This document shows positions 10,610 through 22,100 of a stretch of 64,000 nt of DNA, piece by piece. Under the pieces are notes generated by a model. The model made no database searches. It was not told where the DNA came from and worked only from the letters and a program-made list of their open reading frames with translations. Position numbers and translations under genes: made by a program. Origin of the DNA: Costus lasius (lineage: Eukaryota; Streptophyta; Magnoliopsida; Zingiberales; Costaceae); NCBI GenBank assembly GCA_027563935.2, contig CM050449.1, positions 54,639,949 through 54,703,948 on the forward strand. The letters run 5' to 3'. Numbering within the stretch: position 1 is the stretch's first letter; each line of letters opens with the position of its first letter.

Positions 10610-11536
10610 GATGCAGGAGCATACAACATAGAAGAAGGAGAAAACTTGCTCCAGGCGGCGCCCCACAAATTTTCTGTAAGTTCTGGCATCACAGAGTGTT
10701 CCGTGGTCGACCCAGCGACCGAGACTGCTGCCCGCGGCTTCTGCAGCAGCGCTCTAGACCACACATCTCGATCTGTACAGAACATTCCTCAGGGTACCAA
10801 TCGACCTAAACCACAGCCCAAGAAAATTTCTACAAATTTGGGTGTCACAGAATGTTCCGCGGTCGACCCAGCGACCGAAGTCACACCCGAGGAATTTTTT
10901 GTGGATTCTAGCAAGTATGCACAGAATGTTCCGCGGTCGACCCAGCGACCGAAGTCACACCCCGAGGATGTTCCTGAGGAAAAAGGCAAGTATGCACATA
11001 ATGTTCCGCGGTCGACCCAGCGACCGAAGTCACACCCCGAGGAAGTTCCTGTGGAAAAAGTCAAGTATGCACAGAATGTTCCGCGGTCGACCCAGCGACC
11101 GAAGTCACACCCCGAGGAAGTTTCTCTAGACTGTGGTGAAAAAGTCACGGGGTGTGGAATTGGTCATGGGGTGACCCGTGGAAATCCTGAAACCGCTGAT
11201 TTGCCCCAACGGCCCCGTTTTGACGTGCACAACCCTCCCCACCATGTTCATCCATTTGAGGAGGATTCAAAGGAGCCCAACCAAGTGATTATTCGGCGAT
11301 CCAAATGCACATCCCATCTGCCGGATCGTTTCGTGGGTGTCGTCAGCCCACTTGCGATGCACACCGAAATGATCCAGCCCAAGGGTGCCATAGACCAGCC
11401 CCCAAGCGGCCCAACTCCGGAAGGACACCGCTATCATGTCAGTAACACGGCCCAAGAGCGTGCCACGACAGCGGTGACTCAGCCTACGACGTCCAAATTC
11501 TACTGCTTCATCGCGGTATGCTCCGAACGCGTCTAA
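10610..11536 (+). CDS. LTR-encoded C-terminal extension of the CRM polyprotein (5' LTR copy)
   Basis: The frame is open from the second LTR base to a stop at 11534-11536, about 308 codons. The N-terminal part matches the sequence joined to integrase in the 3' LTR (DAGAYN..EEGEN). A 25-residue repeat array follows. The C-terminal block (FDVHNPP, IIRRSK, PDRFVGVVSP, SNTAQE, FIAVCSERV) matches the CRM-1 LTR frame well, although the repeats between differ. In CRM elements pol is known to extend into the 3' LTR, where a CR-type targeting motif is placed; whether this block is that motif is inference. In the 5' LTR the frame has no integrase upstream, so a separate protein is unlikely. I found no canonical chromodomain. 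Confidence 0.6.
   Translation, partial: DAGAYNIEEGENLLQAAPHKFSVSSGITECSVVDPATETAARGFCSSALDHTSRSVQNIPQGTNRPKPQPKKISTNLGVTECSAVDPATEVTPEEFFVDSSKYAQNVPRSTQRPKSHPEDVPEEKGKYAHNVPRSTQRPKSHPEEVPVEKVKYAQNVPRSTQRPKSHPEEVSLDCGEKVTGCGIGHGVTRGNPETADLPQRPRFDVHNPPHHVHPFEEDSKEPNQVIIRRSKCTSHLPDRFVGVVSPLAMHTEMIQPKGAIDQPPSGPTPEGHRYHVSNTAQERATTAVTQPTTSKFYCFIAVCSERV
10854..11130 (+). repeat. Four 75-bp coding repeats in the CRM-2 LTR
   Basis: GTTCCGCGGTCGACCC recurs at 10854, 10928, 11003 and 11078 (spacing 74, 75, 75). The unit is homologous to the 66-bp unit of the CRM-1 LTR. Because the first interval is 74 bp, the first unit is read as CSAVDPATEVTP and the others as NVPRSTQRPKSHPE, in a shifted frame, yet the overall ORF stays open. 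Confidence 0.92.
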
Positions 11537-11729
11537 CTACCTTCGCAGCCACCTCGTACCAGTAGGAATCAAAGAACCTACACCAGTCCACTTTAGTTGC
11601 TAGAAGTTTGTTACTCTTTTGTCCCTTGTAGCAGTTTTTGTCCTTATGTAGCAGTCTTGACTACTTTTGGGCTGCAAAAGTAGGTAGTTGGTAGGAATTC
11701 AGCCCTTGTCTTGTTCCCCTCTCTTATCC

Positions 11730-11737
11730 TATAAAAG
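11730..11737 (+). promoter_or_regulatory. TATA box of the CRM-2 5' LTR
   Basis: TATAAAAG in the same context as in the CRM-1 LTR (10446) and the CRM-2 3' LTR (35863). A pyrimidine-rich TTGTTCCCCTCTC run lies just upstream in all three. Confidence 0.7.
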
Positions 11738-12364
11738 AGAAGGGGTGGGCTGGCTTCATTCTCAGTTCTCTAGAGTGGTAGAGTACTCCAACTTGTGGAG
11801 ATCCTGGAGAGTGCCTCGATTCCAAGGTTGTAAGCGTCTTGCCTCGACTTCGAGGCGTGTAGGAGTCATGGTCGGTGCCTCGACTCGAAGGTCCATTTCT
11901 AGCATTATCAGAAGTAAATCCCACCACCTCCGGTGGGTCAGGTTCGCCTGTTTTCCATTCCCTCGTGTTCTTTTCCGCTGTAGTTTCCCTCTTGTCCACG
12001 AGTATCCGCACGGCGGAGGAGTGGTCGTTCCTTGTTTTTGGTTTGTTTCAGGCGCATAGGCGCGCGAGTTGTACGCTGTGAATCTGCTGTCCCCATTGCG
12101 ACGTGCTGAGCTTAAAATTTTCTTAGAGAGCGCACTAAATGTTAAGAGGTTAGTGATGTATTTTCAGTAGTTGAGTGTCGTTGATTCCTTCTCGCATTCG
12201 TGTTGCCCCAATCGAACTCGACGCTAATTTCTTCGTGTTTTCCTGCTATTTTCTGAATGCTTTTAACTTCCCTCGTCTAAAGATCTCCCGTTTTCGCGTG
12301 CATCATGTAATCCCTTAGAGTACGGATTTAAAGACCCTCCTCCCACTAGTAGCTGCATCAATTT

Positions 12365-12376
12365 TGGTATCAGAGC
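12365..12376 (+). other. Primer-binding site of CRM-2, initiator tRNA-Met
   Basis: TGGTATCAGAGC, a full 12-base match to the standard plant Met-tRNA primer site, four bases after the LTR end at 12360. It confirms orientation and boundary. Confidence 0.95.
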
Positions 12377-12477
12377 AAGTTGTGCGAGCAATCCTTATTG
12401 TTCGCGCGATCCATACGTAGTCATATTTCTGCATGATTTTTGCATTTTCTGCATCTCTCATTTAGCCTTGTTTGTCC

Positions 12478-14352
12478 ATGGTGACTACGAGGTCACAAGT
12501 TATGTCTTCCCAATACCGGGAAACCATACCTGAAACCCAAGTATCGGTCCAACCCTCGGAAGGGAGTAGAACCAATGTAGACTCTTTGGCCGCACTTGAG
12601 GGGCGAGTCGATGCTAAGTTAGATGCGCTGTCCGTGCGCTTGGAGTCCCATGAGGGAAGTACAAGCGCGATGTTTCAGCAAATAATGACTGGGATCCACA
12701 ACCTCACTCAACGTCCTGAGTTCACGGAGCCGAGACACTCGAACCCGATTCACCCCCCACCATCCGCAAACCCAGCACCTCCCACTAGAGAGTTACCTCC
12801 GCTCGCCGCTTCCACGCGGCCTCGCGTCCATGACGACTCCAGTCGCCCGCGACCATATTACGTCCACGGGAGTTTAGGCTTCGAACCACTTGATGAGGAT
12901 GATGTTTGGGCCGCACAAGGGCCCCGATTTGACGGCCGCTTTGGCCACACTTGGGCCGGTCAAGGGCCCCCAATCCAACAACGTGTAGATCGTCCCCGCA
13001 TGGAGGATGACTTCCGTCGTTACATTAGGAACACCCCGGCGCCCTTTGTGGGAAGCCTTGACCCCACAAAATTTCTTGATTGGATCGCGTCTGTCGATTC
13101 TTACTTTGACCTTACTAATTGGGCCCCCGAGTCCCGTGTCCGGTTTGTGCGCAACTTGTTGGAAGGCCCGGCACGTTTACATTGGGCAAATGTGCAATGC
13201 CAAAACGTGCAACAAGCCCTTCCTCCCATCGTTGATTGGGAGGAGATGAAGTATCGCCTCCGCGAGCAATACGTGCCCCCTTCGTATAGGCAGCGTCTGC
13301 TTGATCAGTATAGTAGTTTACACCAAGGGTCAACTACCGTCAAGGAGTACCGCCTCACCTTTGAGACGCTACAACTCCGTTGCAACTTGCAAGAGGACCC
13401 TGAACTGTCGTTGTCCAAGTTCAAGAATGGGCTCCGGTCGGACATTCGCCGAGCCTTACCCTCGTACGGCTCGAAGACGTTTGACCAAACCATTCAGCGC
13501 GCTCGAGACATCGAGCACGACCTTCGGGCTGCGGTTCGACGCAGCGAGTCTGGACCCCCTAGACGCCATCCTTTGGGCGGACCTCCTCATACCTACCCTC
13601 GACCCGAGCGCCACGAGCCTCGTCCTGACCCACGGCCCGCGCCTGCGGCCCATCACTCCCCCAGGTGTTCAACCCCCGGTGCCCTACCTTCTCGCCCCAC
13701 TTGGGAAGAGAGGGTAAAGGCCCCACTTGTTAGCCTGCCTAGTCGTGTTAACTGTTACAACTGCCTCCAACCGGGTCATCTTTCCCGCGACTGCCCTAGG
13801 AAGTCCGCCACTGCGGACAAGGCCCCAACCCATGTAGCCACCATCACCAGCGAACCCGCGGGGCAGGATATTGAGGCTGAGTGTTACACAAGCGGTGATG
13901 AGTCGGGTCACCCCACAGTTGCGGTTGTGCAGTGCACCCTCGTTCAACCCACACCCGCCGAGGATTGGCGGTGCTCGAGCATTTTCACGACTTACATCAA
14001 GTGCAACGGGCACTCGTGTAAGATTGTCATAGATGGTGGTTGTAGCCTGAACGTGGTCTCCCGGACTGCAATCACGCGCTTCGGTCTCCCCATAGAACCC
14101 TACCCCAAGCCTTACTCTATCGCGTGGGTTAACACGTCGAGTCTTCCGGTCACCCACCGGTGCCAGGTCCCCATCGCCTTTGGAGCCTATCGTGAGAAAG
14201 TGTGGTGCGATGTGGCGGCTATGGATGTCGCCCACGTCCTTCTCGGACGTCCTTGGCTAAATGATAGGGATGTGATCCACTATGGTCGGTCAAACACTTA
14301 CGTGTTTGACCACAACGACCAGAAAATTTGTTTGATCCCGGCTCCACCCTGA
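12478..14352 (+). CDS. CRM-2 gag-protease, cut off by the solo LTR insertion
   Basis: The ATG at 12478 (MVTTRSQVMSS) is the best start. Coiled-coil-like residues 25-75 (LAALEGRVDAKLDALSVRL) are followed by a Pro-rich linker, then the capsid block (FLDWIASVDSYFDL, ARLHWANVQ) around residues 190-300 and an Arg/Pro-rich stretch. One CX2CX4HX4C zinc knuckle (CYNCLQPGHLSRDC) lies at about 13749-13790. The aspartic protease follows, with motif IDGGCS at about 14030 where DSG is more usual, and a C-terminal LLGRPWL. The frame has no lesion for about 620 codons. The TGA at 14350 is the first three bases of the inserted solo LTR, not the native end: originally pol continued without a stop. It could still encode capsid and protease. 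Confidence 0.9.
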   Translation: MVTTRSQVMSSQYRETIPETQVSVQPSEGSRTNVDSLAALEGRVDAKLDALSVRLESHEGSTSAMFQQIMTGIHNLTQRPEFTEPRHSNPIHPPPSANPAPPTRELPPLAASTRPRVHDDSSRPRPYYVHGSLGFEPLDEDDVWAAQGPRFDGRFGHTWAGQGPPIQQRVDRPRMEDDFRRYIRNTPAPFVGSLDPTKFLDWIASVDSYFDLTNWAPESRVRFVRNLLEGPARLHWANVQCQNVQQALPPIVDWEEMKYRLREQYVPPSYRQRLLDQYSSLHQGSTTVKEYRLTFETLQLRCNLQEDPELSLSKFKNGLRSDIRRALPSYGSKTFDQTIQRARDIEHDLRAAVRRSESGPPRRHPLGGPPHTYPRPERHEPRPDPRPAPAAHHSPRCSTPGALPSRPTWEERVKAPLVSLPSRVNCYNCLQPGHLSRDCPRKSATADKAPTHVATITSEPAGQDIEAECYTSGDESGHPTVAVVQCTLVQPTPAEDWRCSSIFTTYIKCNGHSCKIVIDGGCSLNVVSRTAITRFGLPIEPYPKPYSIAWVNTSSLPVTHRCQVPIAFGAYREKVWCDVAAMDVAHVLLGRPWLNDRDVIHYGRSNTYVFDHNDQKICLIPAPP

Positions 14353-16087
14353 AGAAACCCCTTTCAAGAGGGGGGCCGAAACTTGTAGAAAACCCCTTTC
14401 AAGAGGGGAGCCGAAACCCTGATTGTGGCGCACATATAGAGTTTTGCAAGCGGAAGATAGGGCTTCATGGGATCGCAATCATAAAAGCATATGATCAACT
14501 TGTATAAGAGGAATAGATCTAAAAGATCATACCAATGCCATCGATTTGATGATGCCTTGGAAGCAAAGGTTCAAGTGCTCCTTCTCCAAAGGTGACGCAC
14601 ACAACCGATGACGATAGCTTGCTCTTTGAGTCCTTTGTGCTAGCAAAAGCACTTCAAAGAATCCTTGTCGCGTGAGGGTGTTTAGAGATGAAGCTTGGCG
14701 AGAGTAACCTTCTTCTTCTCCTCCTTCTCGTCCAAATCCTTTCGCCCCCAAAGAGGAACGTTGAGAAGAGAAGAGTGAAGTCGAGCGTTCAAAACGCTTT
14801 GGCGTTAAGGTGAAGTGGCCTTCATTACATTCCATAAATGGAAGATATGAAGCCATGCGCCACAACCAAACCAAAAACGCCTAACGCCTTGAACCAAGCG
14901 TTCACCCTTTGTGAACCGGTTCAAGCCACTTTAATCCACTTCAATTTGGTTCAAGAACCAAATTAAACCAGCCCAAGCCATGGTCTAGATCTCACTCTGA
15001 ACCAAAGGGTTCAAGATCTAACCGTTCATCTCTTGATGCTCTTGATCTCACCGATCTAGCATCAACTCTCTCGATCGAAGCTTACCGATCTCAAGCCCCA
15101 ATCAATCAAACATGATCAGACCAGATCTCACTTACAATCAGAGTCTCTATCCCTTTAAACTGAACCTAAACAATTCAGTCCACACGATCTGACTTAAGTG
15201 AGCCATATCACCAAATTATGCGACCCTGAGGGTTTCCTTTAAATGTCGGTAACGATAACTCACGTTATCACGATCAGTGAGGGGTATCTAGCAACACATC
15301 ACTGTCTCCCGATATAAAGGAAAGAGTCTTCCAAGACTACACCCAAACCACAGCACAAGCGTGAATCAACTCACTAGGCATTACATGTTTCCTTTGCCAC
15401 TGGATGTTCTTATTGGACAAGCCTGTCAAGCTTGTAACTCCAATATGATGAGCATGATTAGATCAGATGAGCATAGTCACCTGGGTATGGCCATACACTT
15501 TCTCAATCATCTCATCTAGGGGGCCCCTATAGAACACCACACTCCTTCAACAAGGAGACGGCAATCCTCTATCTATCACTAGTGCCCTAACCTGACTCAT
15601 GATCATTATCCAAGATAGTCTATAACCATTATGTTTCAAATGATATTGAACTACCTCAAAACAATGACAATCATCATTTAGAAACACAAGTGATCTCAAG
15701 TCAGAGGACATGTGCCACTTGTTGCAATCAAGGATCATTCACATTGTGACAAGCAATTGAATGTCCTAGTAGGGTCTGTCCAGTACATCCAATGTACCCA
15801 TGAGTCTACATCTTATTCCATGCTCGAAGCATCCTATAAGATTAGAACACATATTAGTCTCAATCATATCAAGGCTGTCTCATGTTCACCAAGATATATC
15901 GACTAAGGACATTTAGCATGTCAGCCTAGCTGAACAGCTTTGAGACATTATTCAGTAATACACTTATTACAGCAGACAAGGTAACAACCTAAATAATAAC
16001 CATGCCTTTATAAACACAAGAGTTTATTACATGATACTGATACAATCCCAAGGCCTCAAACATTAGCCTTAAGGGCATACCCCAACA
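14350..16087 (-). mobile_element. Solo LTR of the copia family (1738 bp), target duplication caccc
   Basis: The plus strand starts TGAAGAAACCCC and ends TACCCCAACA; the minus strand therefore starts TGTTGGGGTATGCCC, as in the other copia LTRs here. caccc occurs at 14345-14349 and 16088-16092. No primer site, ORF or second LTR is present, so it is a solo LTR. It separates CRM-2 protease from RT. Its 3' end carries a small internal duplication of AAACCCCTTTCAAGAGGGG. Confidence 0.95.
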
Positions 16088-19000
16088 CACCCAAGGAGCT
16101 TCGTGCCTCCACTTCCAAGGGGCTGATCACTCCGTCGGTGCCTACCCCTCTGGCGCCTACCATGATCTCCCTCATGCGACCTCTGCGCTTGTGCGCGAGG
16201 CCCAGGAGACCAAGGTCATGTACGCGTTCATGATTCGCGAGGCACAGGACTCCACCTTGTCCGAGGGTATGATGCCTCCGACTGAGGTGTCCGCTCTCCT
16301 CTCTGATTTCGCCGATATTAGCCCCGAGGACTTACCCCATGGTCTTCCCCCGGATAGGGAGATCCAGCATGTGATTGACCTTCTCCTCGGTGCACCCCTC
16401 CCTAACTTGCCACACCACCACCTCAACCCAACCGAACATGCTGAGTTACAACATCAAGTCGATGACCTCCTCATGAAGGGGTACATCCGTGAGAGTTTGA
16501 GTCCCTACGCTGTTCCCCCGCCTTGCTCACGCCTAAGAAGGATGGGTCGTGGCGCATGTGTGTGGACAGCCGTGCCATAAACTGTATCACCGTCAAGTAT
16601 AGGTTTCCTATACCTCGACTTGACGACATGTTGGACTTAGTTTTTGGCACGTCTTGGTTCTCCAAGTTGGACCTCCAAAGCGGATACCACCAAGTCCGCA
16701 TTTTCGAGGGTGACGAATGGAAAACTGCATTCAAAACCAAAGATGGGTTGTATGAGTGGCTCATGATGCCCTTCGGGCTGTCTAACGCCCCTTCCACTTT
16801 CATGCGGCTCATGAGCCAAGTCCTCAAGCCCTACATGGGCAAATTCCTGGTCGTCTATTTTGACGACATCCTGATTTTCAGCCGGACCCAAGCCGAGCAC
16901 CTCGAGCATCTTCGCTCCACCTTTGACCTCTTGCGAAAGGAGCGACTCTTCCTTAACGCGAAGAAGTGCTCCTTCATCACCAACCGAGTTCACTTTCTCG
17001 GCTACATTGTGTCCGATCAAGGCCTTTCCATTGACCCCCGCTAAGGTCGAAGCCATCCGGCATTGGCCCGAGCCTCGTACTGTGTCGGATATCCGTAGTT
17101 TTCTGGGTCTTGTGGGTTTCTACCGCCGCTTCATTCGGGGTTTCAGCACGATTGCGACCCCGCTGACCCAACGGCTGTCTACAGATGACTTCGAGTGGAC
17201 TGCAGCCACTCAATGCGCCTTCGAGTCCCTTAAGGACACCATCATGACCGCACCTGTTTTCCGCCTCCCTGACTTTGCCAAAGTCTTTGAGGTCGCGTGT
17301 GATGCCTCCGGTACTGGTATCGGGGGTTGCCTTAGTCAAGAAGGCCATCCGGTTGCCTTCTTCAGTGAGAAACTGAACGCTGCTCATCAGCATTATTCGA
17401 CCTATGACAAGGAATTTTACGCCATAGTTCAGTCGCTTCGGCAGTGGAGGCACTACCTCCTCCACCGAGAGTTCGTCTTATATAGCAACCATCAGGACTT
17501 GTCTTTTCTGAATGCTCAAAAGAAGTTGAGCGCCCGCCATGCCAAGTGGGTCGAGCACTTGCAACAGTACTCTTTTGTGATTAATCACAAGGCGGGTAAA
17601 GAGAACATTGTCGCGGATGCCCTGAGTCGGGTCCGGACCCTTCTGTGCGTAATGCGCACCCGGGTCAACACTTTTGACCACGTCAAGGATGAGTACGCCA
17701 CCTGTCCCAATTTCGGCACCACGTATGCCGCCTTGACTGTGTCGCCAGACCCTGAGTCCTCGTACCAGCTTTGCGAGGGCTATCTCTTCTTGGGGAACCG
17801 TCTGTGCATTCCCCGGTCATCCCTTCGCGACCACCTGTTACTCGAGCTACACGCGGGTGGTGTCGCGGGCCACTATGGCCGCGATAAAACCCTTGAAATG
17901 GCGGAGGAACGCCTGTTTTGGCCTTCCCTTCGCCGGGATGTCGAGTGCATCGTGCGCCATTGTGGCACGTGCCAGTCCGCTAAACCACGTCCGCCCAACA
18001 CGGGCCTCTGCACACCTTTGCCAGTGGCTTATGCTCCCTGGACTGACATTAGTATGGACTTTGTCCTAGGGCTGCCTCGGACATCCTCGCTCTTCAATTC
18101 CATCTACGTCGTCGTGGATCGGTTCTCGAAGATGGCTCATTTCATCCCTTGCTCACGGACTGCGGATGCGTCCCACGTGGCCATCCTCTTTTTCAAAGTG
18201 GTTGTCCGTCTCCATGGCCTTCCTAAGACTATCGTGTCCGACCGGGACACGCGTTTTGTGAGCCACTTCTGGCACTCACTTTGGGCCATCATAGGCACAA
18301 CACTCAAGCTTTCCACTACCTACCACCCCCAAACCGACGGTCAAACTAAGGTGGTTAATCGTAGTTTGGGTAATTTGCTTCGATGCCTCATTGGCGATCT
18401 TCCGAGGTCGTGGGACACCATCCTACCTATGGCAGAGTTCGCGTACAATAGTGCTTCCAATAGGTCTACGGGTCTTAGTCCCTTCCAAGTGGTTTCGGGC
18501 CATCAACCTCGTAAGCCTATTGACTTGCATGACCTTCCCCATGCATCCCATCTTTCCGAGCATGCATACTCATTTGCTCAGCATGTAGCTAGCTTGCATG
18601 AGAAAGTTCGGCAACGGATCTTTTTGGGCAACACTCATAATGCGATGAAGGCCAACGAGCACTGTAGGCCACATCATTTTTCTGTCGGTGAGCTGGTGAG
18701 GGTGCGCATCCACCCCGAGAGAGTTTCCAACAGGGCTCATTTTAAGCTCCGGCCACATTACATGGGGCCCTATGCGGTGGTGCGGCGGATCGGCTCCAAC
18801 GTCTATGTGCTGGACCTACTCGAGGACATGGGCCTCCACCCCGTCTTCAACGTGGCGGATCTCCTTCCATTCAACGGTCCTTTGGAGGAGCCATCGGACC
18901 CTGACGAACCTCAACCCCCGAGTTCTCCGGAGGAGAACTCCTCAGAGCACGCAGCGGAAGCTGATGCAGGAGCATACAACCTAGAAGAAGGAGAAAACAT

Positions 19001-19163
19001 GCTCCAGGAGGCGCCCCACAAATTTTCTGTGAGTTCTGGCAACACAGAGTGTTCCGCGGTCGACCCAGCGACCGAGACCGCTACCCCGCGGCTTCTGCAG
19101 GGGCGCTCCAGACCACACATCCTGATCTGTACAAAACATTCCTCAGGGTACCAAGCGACCTAA
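16088..19163 (+). pseudogene. CRM-2 pol: RT, RNase H, integrase and start of the LTR-encoded tail
   Basis: The linker and RT N-terminus run 16088-16520. RT has [12 protein letters not shown] and FDDILIFS (about 16858-16880). RNase H has [10 protein letters not shown], but the later catalytic Asp is Asn (YSNHQ, codon 17486-17488). Integrase has a good HHCC finger (ELHAGGVAGHYG..CGTCQSAK) and core Asp residues (SMDF, SDRDTRF), but the catalytic Glu is Lys (QTDGQTK, codon 18348-18350). Frames change near 16100-16190, near 16515 (extra C in a C-run) and near 17040 (another C-run). From 17040 the frame is open to 19163, crossing into the 3' LTR at 18962. The last residues are altered by the deletion at the Copia-1 border. 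No active enzyme is expected. Confidence 0.9.
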
Positions 19164-19176
19164 ATCACAGCCCAAG
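18962..19176 (+). repeat. CRM-2 3' LTR, left fragment
   Basis: Starts TGATGCAGGAGC in frame with pol and matches the 5' LTR from 10609 to about 10823. It then stops at CCCAAG, joined to Copia-1. About 0.5 kb corresponding to 10824-11333 of the 5' LTR, including the 75-bp repeats, is missing before the LTR resumes at 35467. Confidence 0.9.
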
Positions 19177-22100
19177 TGGCGAAACCTAGGTCATAGGCGC
19201 ATATAAAATTTTCATAGGCAGCGGAAATTTTAGGTTTCATGATCGTATGGCTTAATCATATGATCAACATTAAGACTTGCTTAAAACAAGTGAAGATGTT
19301 ACCATGGCCATGAGTGGCGGCTTGGAAGAAGATAGAGGGCGAGTGGCTCTCCTCCAAAGAAGTCGCACACAAGGTGATGGAACTTGCTTCCTTGCGCGTC
19401 CCTTGTGCTAGCAAAAACGCCAATGTATCCTGATCGTGTATGAGGAGATGTGTTCACCCCCTTTGGCTGGCGAAACTTCTTCCCTTTCGTGGAGGCAAGA
19501 CACGCACGAGAGGAAGGGGGTGAGAGAGAGAGCGTCTCAACGTTCGAAACCATGGGGGTTTCCAAAAGGAATCATGCCTTCCAAATATAGTAAGTGTTTT
19601 ACTCTTACTTTAACTCCCACGTAACCATCGAAACTCATCTCTCAATCGAACCATACGTTCACCAAAGTGAACCGGTTCTATTCCATTTGGTTCAAAGACC
19701 AAATCAAACCAAGCCATGGTCTAGATCTCTTATGAACCAGATGGCTCAAGATATAACCACACATCTCTTGATGCTCTTGATCTCATCGATCAAGCATCAA
19801 TTCTCCTGATCGAAGCTTACCGATCTCAAGCCCTAATCAATCAAACATGATCAGACCAGATCTCACTTCCAATCAGAGTTTAAACTCCTTTAAACTGAAC
19901 CAAAACCATTCAGTCCACACGATCTGACATAAGTAAGCCATATCATCGAATTGTGCGACCCTAAGGGTTTCCTTCAATGTCGGTAACGATAACTTACGTT
20001 ATCACGATCAGAGAGGGGTATCTAGCAACACATCACTGTCTCCCGATATGAAGGAAAGAGTCTTCCAAGACTACACCCAAACCATAGCACAAGTGTGAAT
20101 CCAATTCACTTGACATACATGTTTCCTTTGCCACTGGACGTTCTCATTGGACAAGCGTGTCAAGCCTGTAATTCCAATATGATGAAAATGATTAGATCAG
20201 ATGAACATAGTCATCTGGGTATGTGTTGGGGTATGCCCTTAAGGCTAATGTTTGAGGCCTTTGGGATTGTATAAGTATCATGTAATAAACTCTTGTGTTT
20301 ATAAAAGGCATGGTTATTATTCAGGTTGTTACCTTGTCTGCTGTAATAAGTGTACTTCTGAATAATGTCTCAAAGCTGTTCAGCTAGGCTGACAGGCTAT
20401 ATGTCCTTAGTCGAGATATCTTGGTGAACATGAGACAGCCTTGATATGATTGAGACTAATATGAGTGCTAATCTTATAGGATGCTTCGAGCATGGAATAA
20501 GATGTAGACTCATGGGTACATTGGATGTACTGGACAGACCCTACTCGGATATTCCATTGCTTGTCACAATGTGAATGATCCTTGTGAGCACTAAGTGGCA
20601 CATGTCCTTTGACTTGAGATCACTTGTGTTTCTAAATGATGATTGTCATTGTTTTGAGGTAGTTCAATATCATTTGAAACATAATGATTATAGACTATCT
20701 TGGATGGTGAGCTTGAATCAGGTTAGAGCACTAGTGATAGACATAGGATTGCCGTCTCCTTGTTTAAGGAGTGTGATGTTCTAATGGGCCCCCTATATGA
20801 GATGATTGAGATAGTGTATGGCCATGCCCAGATGACAATGTGCATCTGATCTAATCATGCTCATCGTATTGGAGTTACAAGCTTGACCCGCTTGTCCAAT
20901 AAGAACATCCAGTGGCAAAGGACACATGTATGCCTTGTGAATGGAGTCACACTTGTGCAATGGTTTGGGAGTAGTCTTGGAAGACTCTTTCCTTTATATC
21001 GGGAGACAGTGATGTGTTGCTAGATACCCCTCACTGATCGTGATAACGTAAGTTATCGTTACCGACATTTAGAGGAAACCCTCAGGGTCGCACAATTTGA
21101 TGATATGGCTTACTTGAGTCAGATCGAATGGACTGGATTCTTTGAGTTCAGATTAAAGGGATTTTATCTCTGATTGTAAGTGAGATCTGGTCTGATCATG
21201 TTTGATTGATTAAGGCTTGAGATCGGTAAGCTTCGATCAAGAGAGATGATGCTAGATCGGAAAGATCAGGGGCATCAGGTGATGAATGGTTAGATCATGA
21301 GCCTTGGGGTTCAATATGGTCTAGACCACATGGCTTGAGCCATTTCGGTTTGGTTCATGAACCAAAGTTGAATCGAACGGTTTAGCTTGAACCGGTTCAC
21401 AATTGTGAACGCATGGTTCAATGCTCAAATGCGTTTGGGTTATGGCTTGAGCGCATGCTTTGATGAGCTTCCATTTATGGAAAGTCATCAAAGGGGGCCG
21501 GTTTCACTTAACGCCAAAAACGCTTATGCGTTGGAACTCTTCTCATCAACGCCTTGGACATTGGTTGAGGTGTGGTTGACGACGAGAAGGAGAGCTTGGG
21601 CAAAGAGGAACTCTCGGCAACAAGGAAGTTCATCATCCCTTCCATTCGACAAGTGAAGATTCCTTGAGTGACTTGCTAGCACAAGCGACCCCAAGGAGTG
21701 AGCCAACTTCATCTTGTGTGTGGCACACTTTGGAGGAGACCTATCTTGATCTCTTCTTCCAAGCCGAGATCCAAGTCCATGGCATTGGTATGATTTCTAG
21801 TTTCAAGTTGATCATATTGTTTCATATCCGATCTTGACTTGAAGCCCTCTTTCCGCTATGCATGATAGATGAGCATGCTTAGGGTTTCTTCCCCCTTAGT
21901 TAGGGGTTCCTTCAGTATGGCCATACACTTTCTCAATCATCTCATCCAGGGGGGCCCTTTAGAACATCACACTCCAACAAGGAGAGGCAATCCTATATCT
22001 ATCACTAGTGTCCTAACATGACTCATGCTCATTATCCAAGATAATCTATAACCATTATATTTCAAATGATATTGAATTACCTCAAGACAATGCCAATCAT

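Larger units (their letters stand above)
10609..12360 (+). repeat. CRM-2 5' LTR (1752 bp)
   Basis: TGATGCAG at 10609 to CTGCATCA at 12360, followed after four bases by the primer site. The first half carries a reading frame (10610-11536) that in the 3' copy is the C-terminal part of pol. A TATA box lies at 11730-11737. Confidence 0.94.
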
